Positions 35,054 to 43,838 of a DNA stretch of 64,000 bases are shown here, piece after piece (position 1 is the first letter of the stretch; every line of letters starts with the position of its first letter). Source of the DNA: JBHENN01 sp046262015 (GTDB lineage: Bacteria; Actinomycetota; CADDZG01; WHSQ01). Location: NCBI GenBank assembly GCA_046262015.1, contig JBHENN010000123.1, positions 7,608 through 71,607 on the forward strand. The letters are read 5' to 3'. The position numbers and the translations under genes were made by a program. Under the pieces are notes generated by a model. It was not told the DNA's origin. It saw nothing but the letters and a program-made list of their open reading frames with translations, and ran no database searches.

Positions 35054-35908
35054 GTGAGGATGCCGCTGCCTGATTTCGTCGTCGCCGGTGCGATGCGGTC
35101 GGGGACGACCTTCCTCGCCCGCTGCCTCGACTCACACCCCGCGGTCGCCGTGCCCACCAAAGAGATCTACTTCTTCGACCGCAACTGGGATCGGGGCGTT
35201 GGTTGGTACGAGTCGCTGTTCCAAGGGCTGCCGCCGGGCTCGGTGATCGGTGAGGCAACGCCCTCCTACATGTTCATGCCCAAGGCCGCTTCCCGGATGG
35301 CTTCGCTTCTCCCACAGGCCAAGGTCGTCGTCACGTTACGGAATCCGGTCGACCGGGCTCACAGCCATTACTGGCACAACCACGAGCGCAAGGTCGAGAG
35401 CTTGACCTTCGAGGATGCCCTTGCCGCAGAGCCCGACCGGATAGCCGCCGGCGGACAATTCTGGCGTTACAGCTATCTCTCGCTCGGCGACTACCTCCCG
35501 CAGCTGGAGCGCCTGATCCAGCATTACCCGCGAGAGCGGCTCAAGGTACTTCTGTACGAGGAGACCCACGCCGAACCCGTCGCGGCCGTGGCCGGCGTGT
35601 ATCGCCATCTGGGTGTCGACGATGGATTCGTATCGCCGCTGATCCACCGCCGCATCAACGGCTACAAGCGGATCTACTCGGCTGCCGTCCGAGACCACAG
35701 TAAGAAGCTGCCGAAGCGAGCTCGCGACGCGGTCGGACGGATCATCGCCCGCGATGCGCCGCTACCCTCGATGGACCCCGGATTACGACAGGAGCTGATC
35801 GAGGATGTGCGGCCGCGGGTCGCGGCATTGGGGCGATGGCTCGGCATCGACCTCGAGGCGTTCTGGTTGGACACCTCCGATTCGGCTCCCGATCTCGTAG
35901 CCAGGTGA
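35054..35908 (+). CDS. Sulfotransferase
   Basis: The protein is 284 residues (GTG start; ATG two codons later). The PAPS-binding elements are clear: FVVAGAMRSGTTFLAR (5'-phosphosulfate loop, residues about 8-23) and VVTLRNPVDRAHSHYWH (3'-phosphate site, near residue 97). TKEIYFFDRNW with the WYESLF segment is typical of heparan-sulfate-type sulfotransferases. It would transfer sulfate from PAPS to a glycan or lipid hydroxyl or amine. It is one of two sulfotransferases in this polysaccharide region. Confidence 0.88.
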   Translation: MRMPLPDFVVAGAMRSGTTFLARCLDSHPAVAVPTKEIYFFDRNWDRGVGWYESLFQGLPPGSVIGEATPSYMFMPKAASRMASLLPQAKVVVTLRNPVDRAHSHYWHNHERKVESLTFEDALAAEPDRIAAGGQFWRYSYLSLGDYLPQLERLIQHYPRERLKVLLYEETHAEPVAAVAGVYRHLGVDDGFVSPLIHRRINGYKRIYSAAVRDHSKKLPKRARDAVGRIIARDAPLPSMDPGLRQELIEDVRPRVAALGRWLGIDLEAFWLDTSDSAPDLVAR

Positions 35909-35954
35909 TGATGTCCTGGCTACCCCGGACGTTTCCACCTAGCTCTCTAGCGAC

Positions 35955-37118
35955 TTGAACAACTGGGAGGTGGTCTGCTTCTCGGGTGTTGACTGGGCCT
36001 CGCACCCGCGCCGGTCCCACTGGGTCGCTCGGGAGCTCGCCGCGCTCGGGCACACCGTGACCTATGTGGAGAATCTCGGCACGAGGCCACCGCGCTGGTC
36101 GGATCTCAACCGCATCCGGCACAGGTTGAGCCGGGCATTGTCGCCGGCGCGGCGTGCCGGCACCGCCGATCCCTCGGGAGTCCGGGTTGTGACACCGTTG
36201 ATCCTGCCCTATCAGCGATCGGGGCTCGTGCGCACTGTCGATCTGTGGTCGTTGCGGAGGCGAGCCCCACGACGAGCGCCGCACCTGCCTCTGGTGGTGT
36301 GGACCTATCTCCCGATGCCCGTCATCCGCGACTACGCCCGCTCACTCGGCGCCCGCTTCCTCGTCTACGACTGGTGCGACGACGCTTCGGTTCACATGGT
36401 TTCGGCCTCGGCGTCGCACCGCAGACAGGTGGCGGAATGGGAGGACGAAACCGCGTCGGAGGCGGACCTGGTGCTCTTCGCCTCCGAAGCGTTGCGAGCG
36501 AGCCGGGGGGCGTCACTGGAACATGCGATGGTGGTAGCCCACGGCGCCGCCGGAAAGGACCTCCGCCGCGCGGTCCCACCAGAGGTGGCCCGCCTTCCGC
36601 GACCACGGATCGGCTTCGTCGGGAGCATCACGACATGGACAGACCTCGAGCTGGTCGCTGCCGTCGCCGCCGCACGCCCGGAATGGACCATCGTGATGGT
36701 GGGTCCCGTGCGAGCCGATATCGGGCCTCTCACACAACGACCGAACGTCATCCTCCTGGGAGCCCGGCCCCACAGCGAGATATCAGCGCTACTCCGGGGC
36801 TTCGATGTCGGGTTGATCCCCTATCGGATCTCGCCGGCGACCACGGTCGCGAGCCCCCTCAAGCTCCAGGAATATCTGGCGAACGGGTTGCCGGTGGTTT
36901 CCGTGGACATCCCCGCGGCGCGCGAGGCCGGCGTCGCGATCGCCGAGAACGCCGAGGGGTTCGTAGCCGCCATCGAAGGCGCTCTCGAGGGCCCCTCTCA
37001 GGAACGTAGCCCGGTGGCCGAGCCACGCTCGTGGACGCACACGGTCGGGGATCTGGTCGGGCTGATCGAGCAGAGGATGGCGGAACGACCGGAGGAGCGC
37101 CAGGTTGCGGGTTCGTGA
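35955..37118 (+). CDS. Glycosyltransferase, GT-B fold
   Basis: The protein is 387 residues with a TTG start. The N-terminal domain begins VVCFSGVDWASHPRRSHWVARELA and includes YVENLGTRPPRW; the C-terminal domain has RIGFVGSITTWTDLELV and the nucleotide-sugar-binding stretch LIPYRISPATTVASPLKLQEY with VASPLKLQEYLANGLPVVS, typical of exopolysaccharide glycosyltransferases. The sugar and acceptor are unknown. It runs toward the convergent ABC ATPase gene, 13 bases between stops. Confidence 0.85.
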   Translation: MNNWEVVCFSGVDWASHPRRSHWVARELAALGHTVTYVENLGTRPPRWSDLNRIRHRLSRALSPARRAGTADPSGVRVVTPLILPYQRSGLVRTVDLWSLRRRAPRRAPHLPLVVWTYLPMPVIRDYARSLGARFLVYDWCDDASVHMVSASASHRRQVAEWEDETASEADLVLFASEALRASRGASLEHAMVVAHGAAGKDLRRAVPPEVARLPRPRIGFVGSITTWTDLELVAAVAAARPEWTIVMVGPVRADIGPLTQRPNVILLGARPHSEISALLRGFDVGLIPYRISPATTVASPLKLQEYLANGLPVVSVDIPAAREAGVAIAENAEGFVAAIEGALEGPSQERSPVAEPRSWTHTVGDLVGLIEQRMAERPEERQVAGS

Positions 37119-37131
37119 GCCAAGAAACCCC

Positions 37132-37911
37132 TCAGGCGCGCCGCCGAGGCAGGATGCTCGACATCTGGGTCTCTCCCGGAGCGGGCATCTTGCCTCCGTG
37201 ATCGTCCAGATACCTCTCCATCACCACCACCGGATCGCCCTGGTCCATGACTCGTCCTCGCTCCATGCGCACCAGGCGGTTACAGGTTTCCGAGAGCGTC
37301 CTGACGTTGTGACTCGAAACGATCACCGTCTTGCCCCGGTTCACGAAATCTAGGAGGGTCGCCGCAGAACGTTCGCGGAACTCCTGATCCCCCACGGTGA
37401 TCACCTCGTCCAGGACGAGGATGTCGGGATCTACCGCGACGGCGACGGCAAAGGCAAGCCTCGCCTTCATCCCCGAAGAGAACGTCCTCACGTCCGCGTC
37501 GAGCCAGTCGGCGAGCTGCGAATAATCGGCGATCGAACTTCGCAGTTCCCGCGCCTGCTCGCGAGTGGCTCCCATAACGACCGCAGACACGATGATGTTC
37601 TCCCACCCGGAGAGGTGCGGGAGCAGACCTCCGCCCTCGGCGAGCAGCGACGCTACCCGTCCGGTCGACTCCAGGCGTCCCTCGTCCGGCGTATAGACAC
37701 CGGCGATCGTACGCAGCAGCGTGGTCTTCCCTGCCCCGTTGGGGCCGATCAGCCCGACGGCCTCGCCCGTGGAAGCGGACCATGTCACGTGGCGCACGCC
37801 CCACGTGCGGGACCTGAATCCGCGCGTCAGCCGGCGCTTGCGCCCCCCGCGGCTGATCCTAGGCACGCGGTAACGGATGCCCACGTTCTCGAGGGTGACG
37901 GCGGGGACCAT
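37132..37911 (-). CDS. Polysaccharide ABC exporter ATPase (Wzt/TagH-like, no glycan-binding tail)
   Basis: The start is the ATG at 37911, overlapping the permease stop (ATGA), giving 259 residues. Motifs: Walker A GLIGPNGAGKTTLL, Q-loop region LAEGGGLLPHLSGWEN, signature TFSSGMKARLAFA, Walker B PDILVLDEVITVGD, and the switch histidine in VIVSSHNV. It ends soon after the ATPase domain, so it lacks the carbohydrate-binding domain seen in the second ATPase of this locus. With the upstream permease it would export a lipid-linked glycan. Confidence 0.88.
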   Translation of the reverse strand: MVPAVTLENVGIRYRVPRISRGGRKRRLTRGFRSRTWGVRHVTWSASTGEAVGLIGPNGAGKTTLLRTIAGVYTPDEGRLESTGRVASLLAEGGGLLPHLSGWENIIVSAVVMGATREQARELRSSIADYSQLADWLDADVRTFSSGMKARLAFAVAVAVDPDILVLDEVITVGDQEFRERSAATLLDFVNRGKTVIVSSHNVRTLSETCNRLVRMERGRVMDQGDPVVVMERYLDDHGGKMPAPGETQMSSILPRRRA

Positions 37912-38705
37912 CACACCTCCTTGGGGAACTCGTGCTGTCGCCACACGAATACCGCCGCCCCTAAGGCGAGCATGAGCAAGCCCGACGCTCCGAGGTAGAG
38001 AAGGTCCCGCAGGGCGGGCGAGGACCCATGCAAGAACACAGCCCGGAACGACTCGAAGAGGCTCGACAGGGGATTCAACCTAACCAGCTGAGCCAATTCG
38101 TTCCCGGGAACCTCGGCGGCGGCCACCAGCCCGGTCGAGACGAAGAAGGTCGTCCTGATCAAGTTCTGCGACGCGCCACGCAGATGGGGGACGTACAAGC
38201 CGAACACGGTCGCGGCGTAGACAGGCCCGCTGCACAGCAGCATCAACTCGACCAGCAGGAGGGGAAGCCACAGGACCGACGGCCACGGAACCACCCCGTA
38301 CCAGATCATGAAGGGGACGAAGACGAACAGCGACAGCAACAGGGTTGCGAGCTCACTGACCATCAGGACCAGAGGGAGGACCCACATCGGCATCGCCGCG
38401 TTCGTGATGACCGATCCGTAGCTCTTCACTACTCCCATCGCGCCCGTCGTCACGCCGGTGAAGTACCTGAAAGGAACCAGAGCGGCCAGTAGGAACAGCG
38501 GGTAGGCCTCCCTTCCCCTGTCGAAGATCGCGGCGACCAGGACGAAGTAAACCGCCATGTAGGACAGGGGCTCGAGCACCCACTTGAGCATCCCCAGCAG
38601 CGTTAGGTCCCGGGACTGGCGCATCTCGGCGACAGCCAGGACACGAAGGAGCTCCAGCGGACGGCCCCCGGCCCAGGAGCGCGCCGCTCGCGCTTCGAGC
38701 TTCAT
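37911..38705 (-). CDS. Polysaccharide ABC exporter permease (Wzm-like, ABC-2 type)
   Basis: The protein is 264 residues with about six membrane helices in the ABC-2 pattern. An N-terminal amphipathic helix (LELLRVLAVAEMRQSRDLTLLGMLKW) precedes YMAVYFVLVAAIF. The FRYFTGVTTGAMGVVKSYGSVITNAAMP segment is characteristic of O-antigen and teichoic acid exporters. It pairs with the ATPase downstream through an ATGA overlap. It is the first of two such exporters here. Confidence 0.85.
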   Translation of the reverse strand: MKLEARAARSWAGGRPLELLRVLAVAEMRQSRDLTLLGMLKWVLEPLSYMAVYFVLVAAIFDRGREAYPLFLLAALVPFRYFTGVTTGAMGVVKSYGSVITNAAMPMWVLPLVLMVSELATLLLSLFVFVPFMIWYGVVPWPSVLWLPLLLVELMLLCSGPVYAATVFGLYVPHLRGASQNLIRTTFFVSTGLVAAAEVPGNELAQLVRLNPLSSLFESFRAVFLHGSSPALRDLLYLGASGLLMLALGAAVFVWRQHEFPKEV

Positions 38706-38754
38706 CCACGGACCCTAAGCCGTGCGCACCGGCACCGAGCCGGGAGCCACGCCG

Positions 38755-39681
38755 TCATCGCGTTTCCGGCTCAGGTCGGCGGGCTGCCCGTATATGCCAC
38801 CACGATCCGACCCCCAGCCCCGCGATCAATCCCGCGGTGAGGAACCCTGCAACGATCCCCTGAAGCTGCGCTATCCCGATCCCCAACCCCGCGCACAGCG
38901 CGCCGAGGGCCCAGAAGCAGATCGTCGTCCGGAGGCGTCCGAGCCGGCGCGCGAGAACATCGTAAGAATGGTCGCGGTCCCCGTGGAACATCTTGCGCGG
39001 CGCCAGCGAGCGCCGCAGCAGTGTGGCGACGACCTCGTACAGCGGCAGCGTCATGCACGCGGCAAGGCCCACCATGGTCCACATGCTGGTCCACCGCGGG
39101 GCTGCAACCACGACGAGGAGCGCTCCGAGCGCGTAGGCGCCGCCGCTACCCAGGAAGACCCGCGCAGGCGGCCGGTTCCAGAGGAGGAAACCCGCGATCC
39201 CCCCCACGGCGGCTGCGACGAGGTCGTTGGTGCCCCCCGGCGCCGCCCCTACGCCCAGCATCCCCAGCAAGGCGATGGCCACCACCCCTCCTGCCAGCGC
39301 GTCCTGACCATCGAGGAGGTTCACCCCATTCATGACGGCGACCGTCAGGATCACGATGCCCGCCGCGAGGCCCGCCTCATAGCCTGCTGCGATCGCAAGA
39401 CCGCACACGCCCTGCAGCACTAGGCGCACGCCGGGGGGGAGATGGTGACGGTCGTCCACGATCCCCATGACCAGCGCGACGGCGAGACCCAGGGCGGACG
39501 CCGACCGGGGTAAGCCGCCCACGAAGGTCAGGGCGGCGCCGACTGCCGCGGCCAGAGCGAGACCGCCAACCAGTGGGATGGACCTCTGGTGGATCTTGAG
39601 ATCCCCCTCTCCCCCCACGTCGACCAGCCCCAGGTGGGGAGCGACGCGAGCCAACGCCGGGATGAGGAGAGCGCTCACCAC
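38755..39681 (-). CDS. WecA/MraY-like polyprenyl-phosphate glycosyl-1-phosphate transferase
   Basis: The protein is 308 residues with about 10 membrane helices. Family motifs: KIHQRSIPLVGGLAL, GIVDDRHHL (aspartate pair), NGVNLLDGQDALAGG (metal-binding NxxNxxDG), and the cytosolic loop with KMFHGDRDHSYDVLARRLGR, the HxH-type region of the MraY/WecA group. It would start glycan assembly by moving a sugar-phosphate onto undecaprenyl phosphate. The GTG at 39681 cuts short the first helix; the frame is open to a CTG preceded by GAGGTGA, which may be the true start. Confidence 0.87.
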   Translation of the reverse strand: MVSALLIPALARVAPHLGLVDVGGEGDLKIHQRSIPLVGGLALAAAVGAALTFVGGLPRSASALGLAVALVMGIVDDRHHLPPGVRLVLQGVCGLAIAAGYEAGLAAGIVILTVAVMNGVNLLDGQDALAGGVVAIALLGMLGVGAAPGGTNDLVAAAVGGIAGFLLWNRPPARVFLGSGGAYALGALLVVVAAPRWTSMWTMVGLAACMTLPLYEVVATLLRRSLAPRKMFHGDRDHSYDVLARRLGRLRTTICFWALGALCAGLGIGIAQLQGIVAGFLTAGLIAGLGVGSWWHIRAARRPEPETR

Positions 39682-39829
39682 CGCCGCGAGCCCACCCGCG
39701 ATCAGGAGCGCGGTCAGGCCGACTCACCTCGTCGCGCTTCGTCCACGAAGGGAATCTATCGACAGCCACCGCCTCGAGGCGGATCGCTCGAAACCGCCCT
39801 TCGCTTGCTCGAGGAGACCTTCACGGATA

Positions 39830-41767
39830 ATGGGGACGGCTGGACGGTTGGAGGCGACGAGGAGGGACGAAGAGACGTTGGGCTCGCCACGGGCATTGCG
39901 CTGGGCGCGGCGTGATGGTCCGCTCGCCCTTTTCGATGCAGGGATCGTCTTCGCGAGCTACGTGATCGCCCTCGTGTTGCGGTTCGAGGCTGCCGTCCCC
40001 CCCGAATACTGGAACCGCTTCCTCGTGGTGTTGCCGTTCCTCCTCCTGATACACCTCGCGTCCAACTTTTATCTCGGCCTCTACGGCCATATATGGAAGC
40101 ACGCCAGCGGCGATGAGGTCCGCAGGATCGCGGTGGCGGGTGCTGCGGCGGCCGCGTTCATGGTGGTAGCGGGATTGTTCTTCGAACGGGACCGGCTCCT
40201 GCCGATATCCGTCATCCTCTCGGGAGCGACGCTGGTCATGATGGGCTTCGCGGCGGTGCGCTTCCAGAGCAGGCTGTTCGCTCGTCGGGCGCGGTCGACG
40301 GCCCTCAACAAGACCCGACTCCTGGTCGTGGGTGCCGGCCACGCCAGCTCGATGGTCTTACGCGACCTCGTTCGCAACCCGGCGTCCACTGTTGAGGTCG
40401 TCGGGATAGTCGACGACGACCCCCGCAAGGAGGGCCGCCGGCTGCACGGCGTCGCCGTCGTGGGGACACGCGCGGCGATCCCGTCGCTGGTTCGTGACCT
40501 GGCGATAGAAGAGGTCCTCCTCGCCATCCCGTCGGCCACCAGCGAGATGGTCCGGGAGACCGCGGCCCTGTGCGAGTCGGCCGGCGTGCGGCTGCGCATC
40601 CTGCCGAGCGTGCACGAGATCGTCGGTGGGCGGGTGACCGCCCGCGATATCCGGGACGTGCAGATCGAGGACCTTCTCGGCCGTCAACAGGTCAAGATCG
40701 ATACCGACGCGGTGGAGGCCCTGATCCGGGGACGGCGCGTCCTGGTCACCGGTGCGGGTGGCTCGATCGGAGCCGAGATCGCACGGCAGGTTGCCGTCTT
40801 CGAACCCGCCGGCCTGGTCTTGCTCGACCATGACGAGACGCACCTTCACGATGCCCTCCTGGACGTCCGGTCCGCTATCCCCGCCCTCGTCGACATTCGG
40901 GACCGCGCCCCCCTGCAGCGCCTGTTCGAGCGTCATCGACCGGAGATCGTCTTCCACGCAGCCGCCCACAAGCACGTCCCCGTGCTCGAGAGCCACCCCG
41001 ACGAGGCGTTCAAGACCAACGTCCAGGGAACGGCCAACCTGTGCGATGCGGCCCTCGCTACGGGCGTCGGTTGGTTCGTCCTTATCTCCACAGACAAGGC
41101 CGTCAACCCGCTCAGCGTCATGGGGGCATCGAAGCGGCTGGCCGAGCAGGTCGTGTGGTCGCGACTGGCGGAGAGGTGCGTGTACTGCGCGGTGCGGTTC
41201 GGCAACGTGCTGGGGAGCCGAGGCAGCGTGATCCCAACCTTCATCAACCAGATCAACAAGGGCGGGCCGGTCACCGTGACCGACCGCTCGATGACCCGCT
41301 ACTTCATGAGTGTCGGGGAGGCGGTGCAACTCGTCACCCAGGCCGCAGCGATGGCCCGAGGAGGCGAGATCTTCACCCTCAATATGGGTGAAGCCGTCAA
41401 CATGGGCGAGCTGGCCGAACGAGTGATCACGCTCATGGGCCGCCGTCCGGGAGCCGAGATCCAGATAGAGGTGATCGGCGCACGCCCGGGCGAGAAGCTG
41501 CACGAGGACCTGTCGTGGTCCCATGAGGAGGTCCGCCCGACCCGCCATCCCTCCATCGTGTCCTCCGCCCCGGATCCGCCGAGAGATACCGCCGTCGAGC
41601 ACACCCTGAGGACGTGCGAGGACCTCGTTGCACAAGGACGCCTCGACGACCTAAGCGCGTACCTGCGACGGATCAGCCATGCATCCTTCGCCTTCACTGC
41701 AGACGTCCCACTGGAGCCTCCAGAGGGCAAGCCCGAGGAGGAGCAGTGGAGCCCATCGAGTATCTAG
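39830..41767 (+). CDS. Membrane-bound nucleotide-sugar dehydratase/epimerase (CapD/PglF/FlaA1-like)
   Basis: The protein is 645 residues from the ATG at 39830. Four membrane helices occupy residues about 30-150. A Rossmann-like domain (RLLVVGAGHASSMVLRDL) follows, then the catalytic short-chain dehydrogenase domain: VLVTGAGGSIGAEIARQV near 303, AAHKHVPVLE, STDKAVNPLSVMGASKR near 420-435, and RFGNVLGSRGSVIPTF. Family members are UDP-GlcNAc 4,6-dehydratases that make keto-deoxy sugars later aminated by DegT-type enzymes, such as the one encoded at 54 kb. It is divergent from the initiating transferase. Confidence 0.92.
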   Translation: MGTAGRLEATRRDEETLGSPRALRWARRDGPLALFDAGIVFASYVIALVLRFEAAVPPEYWNRFLVVLPFLLLIHLASNFYLGLYGHIWKHASGDEVRRIAVAGAAAAAFMVVAGLFFERDRLLPISVILSGATLVMMGFAAVRFQSRLFARRARSTALNKTRLLVVGAGHASSMVLRDLVRNPASTVEVVGIVDDDPRKEGRRLHGVAVVGTRAAIPSLVRDLAIEEVLLAIPSATSEMVRETAALCESAGVRLRILPSVHEIVGGRVTARDIRDVQIEDLLGRQQVKIDTDAVEALIRGRRVLVTGAGGSIGAEIARQVAVFEPAGLVLLDHDETHLHDALLDVRSAIPALVDIRDRAPLQRLFERHRPEIVFHAAAHKHVPVLESHPDEAFKTNVQGTANLCDAALATGVGWFVLISTDKAVNPLSVMGASKRLAEQVVWSRLAERCVYCAVRFGNVLGSRGSVIPTFINQINKGGPVTVTDRSMTRYFMSVGEAVQLVTQAAAMARGGEIFTLNMGEAVNMGELAERVITLMGRRPGAEIQIEVIGARPGEKLHEDLSWSHEEVRPTRHPSIVSSAPDPPRDTAVEHTLRTCEDLVAQGRLDDLSAYLRRISHASFAFTADVPLEPPEGKPEEEQWSPSSI

Positions 41768-42987
41768 ACGCTCTCCGTCGCCGCTGGCGAGCGTTCGCTG
41801 CGGTCGTGGCCGCCGCCCTGATCGCAGGCTCGCTTGGAGCTCTTCTTTTCCGCGGGGCGGATGCCCAGGAGGGGTTCGAGGTTGCGGCCACGGTCGCCTA
41901 CATCCCGGCGGGGGGCCTTCAGCTGCCCCAGATCGTGCAGGCCGCCACCGGGCCCGAGGTCGCCGGCGACGCCGCCCGGCGCGCCGGAGACGAGGCGAGC
42001 CCCGAGGCGATGCGCAGGTCGGTCGAGGTGGAGGGTGACCAAACCGTCGGGGGGCTCATCGTCCGTGCCCGGGGCAGGAGCCCCCAGGAAGCCCGCGCCC
42101 GGGCGGTTGCCTACGCTGAGGCCATCGTCGGCTTCGTCACGAGCTCGGCGCAGAGGCCCGAGGAAGCCCCCCCGGTCCCACCGGAGCTGATCCGGCGCGC
42201 CGACCGCCTCGTGCAACAGAAGCAGAAGCTGCGCGCTCAAGCCATCCCTCGTGTCCGGGAAACCCGTAGCACGCTCGCCCTGGACAGACTCGAGACCGCG
42301 CTCACCATCAGACTGGATTCCTTGAACGAGGACCTGACCATCGTGAGGGAGCAGATAGCCCGCCTGACGCCGCCGGCTCAGTCGTCCACTGTCGCCGCGG
42401 GGCCGCGAGCCTTCCTCGGCCGGGTCAGCGCGCCCACCAACCTGGGGTCGGGTCCCTTGGGCACTCCTCCGGGCCTCCTCCGCACCCTTGCCGCGAGTCT
42501 GCTACTCGGCGCGCTCGCGGCCCTGGTCGTGGTCTACCTCCTGGAGCGAGCCGATCCGATCCTGCGTACGCGTCAGGCGGCGGTGCGCGCCACCGGGTTC
42601 CCGTTGTGGGCAGAGGTGCCCTCGGGGAACGTGGATGCGAGCGCCATGCGGGGCGAACTCCGCCTCGTGGCATCGATAGCTCGATCCCGCTCTGCCAGCA
42701 GCCACACCCGCATCGCGGTGCTGAGCCCTCGTCCCACCTCGGGGGGCGCGATGGTCGCCTCGGAGTTGCGCGCCGTCGGGGGGGACGGCTTCGAGGTGGT
42801 CGAGGGCGCGGTCCTCTCCGACGGTGCGACTCTCCCCCCGTTGAAAGCCCAGACCGATCTGCTGGTGGTCGAGCTTGACGGCACGAGCCGGGAAGACGCC
42901 CAGCGCGCGGCCGAGGTCCTAAAGTTGATCGGGCAGCGCGACGCGGCGCTCGTGGTCGCTCGCCCGCAGACCGACCTCTCGTCGTGA
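41746..42987 (+). CDS. Wzz-like chain-length/polymerisation protein with a degenerate kinase-like tail
   Basis: The GTG at 41746 follows CCCGAGGAGGAG and gives 413 residues overlapping the previous gene by 22 bases. Helix 1 is near 17-36, an extracytoplasmic helical region (about 40-240) follows, and helix 2 is LLRTLAASLLLGALAALVVVYLLE (about 245-268). The remaining 145 residues resemble the cytosolic BY-kinase domain fused to Wzz in Wzc proteins. The expected Walker A site reads SPRPTSGGAMVAS, without the GKS/T. It may control chain length without kinase activity. Confidence 0.75.
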   Translation: MEPIEYLDALRRRWRAFAAVVAAALIAGSLGALLFRGADAQEGFEVAATVAYIPAGGLQLPQIVQAATGPEVAGDAARRAGDEASPEAMRRSVEVEGDQTVGGLIVRARGRSPQEARARAVAYAEAIVGFVTSSAQRPEEAPPVPPELIRRADRLVQQKQKLRAQAIPRVRETRSTLALDRLETALTIRLDSLNEDLTIVREQIARLTPPAQSSTVAAGPRAFLGRVSAPTNLGSGPLGTPPGLLRTLAASLLLGALAALVVVYLLERADPILRTRQAAVRATGFPLWAEVPSGNVDASAMRGELRLVASIARSRSASSHTRIAVLSPRPTSGGAMVASELRAVGGDGFEVVEGAVLSDGATLPPLKAQTDLLVVELDGTSREDAQRAAEVLKLIGQRDAALVVARPQTDLSS

Positions 42988-43838
42988 GGGTGGCCGGCCT
43001 GCCCGATGCCGGACCGCCTCCGGAGCTGATCTTCCGCAGGAGGGTCAGGCCGCTCCACGCCTTGAAGGAGCTCTGGCGGTCCCGCGAGCTCATCCGCACC
43101 CTCGCCGAACGCGACATCCGAGCGCGTTACAAGCAGACCGCTCTGGGGGTCGGCTGGGCCGTTCTCACCCCGGTCTTGCTGATGGTGGTGTTCACCGTTT
43201 TCCTCCGCCGCGTCGCGACGATCGACACGCACGGGGTGCCTTACCCCCTGTTCGCCTACCTCGGCCTGCTGCCGTGGACGTTCTTCTCAACGTCTTTGAA
43301 TCAGGGCGGGCAATCATTGATCAGCAACGTTTCGATCCTGGACAAGCTCTACTGCCCGAGGGAGGTCTTCCCCCTCGCGAGCATCATCGTGGCAGGCTTC
43401 GATACCGTCATCTCGATCGGCGTCCTCGCCATCCTGTTCGTGGTCCACGGATTCCTGCCCCAGGGAACGATCGCGTGGGTGCCGCTTCTGATCGTGGTGC
43501 AACTGATCTTCACCGCCGGGGCGACGATGCTGCTCTCGGCCGCCCTCGTGTACGTCCGCGACCTCCGGCATGCGCTACCGATGGTTCTGCAGCTCGGCTT
43601 GTTCGTCACGCCCGTTGCGTGGGGGATCGCCGAATACGTACCCGTGCACCTCCGCGGCTTGTATTCAGCCCTCAACCCTCTGGCGCCGGTGATCGAGGGC
43701 TACCGGGAAACGGTCCTCTACGGGTCGCCGCCTCCCTGGGGTCTGCTCGGGATCGCCGCAGCCGCGTCGTGCCTCTATCTGGGCATCGGGTACGCGGTGT
43801 TCAAACGACTCGAGACCGGGTTTGCGGATGTTGCCTGA
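42984..43838 (+). CDS. Polysaccharide ABC exporter permease (Wzm-like), second system
   Basis: The protein is 284 residues; the GTG overlaps the upstream stop (GTGA). ABC-2 permease features: ELIRTLAERDIRARYKQTALGVGWAVLTPVLLMVVF, the LLPWTFFSTSLNQGGQSLISN loop, and LDKLYCPREVFPLASI. Six helices follow the usual pattern. This is the strongly conserved Wzm/RfbA-type permease and forms an exporter with the glycan-binding ATPase encoded downstream. It is less similar to the first permease than to O-antigen exporters in general. Confidence 0.9.
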   Translation: MRVAGLPDAGPPPELIFRRRVRPLHALKELWRSRELIRTLAERDIRARYKQTALGVGWAVLTPVLLMVVFTVFLRRVATIDTHGVPYPLFAYLGLLPWTFFSTSLNQGGQSLISNVSILDKLYCPREVFPLASIIVAGFDTVISIGVLAILFVVHGFLPQGTIAWVPLLIVVQLIFTAGATMLLSAALVYVRDLRHALPMVLQLGLFVTPVAWGIAEYVPVHLRGLYSALNPLAPVIEGYRETVLYGSPPPWGLLGIAAAASCLYLGIGYAVFKRLETGFADVA

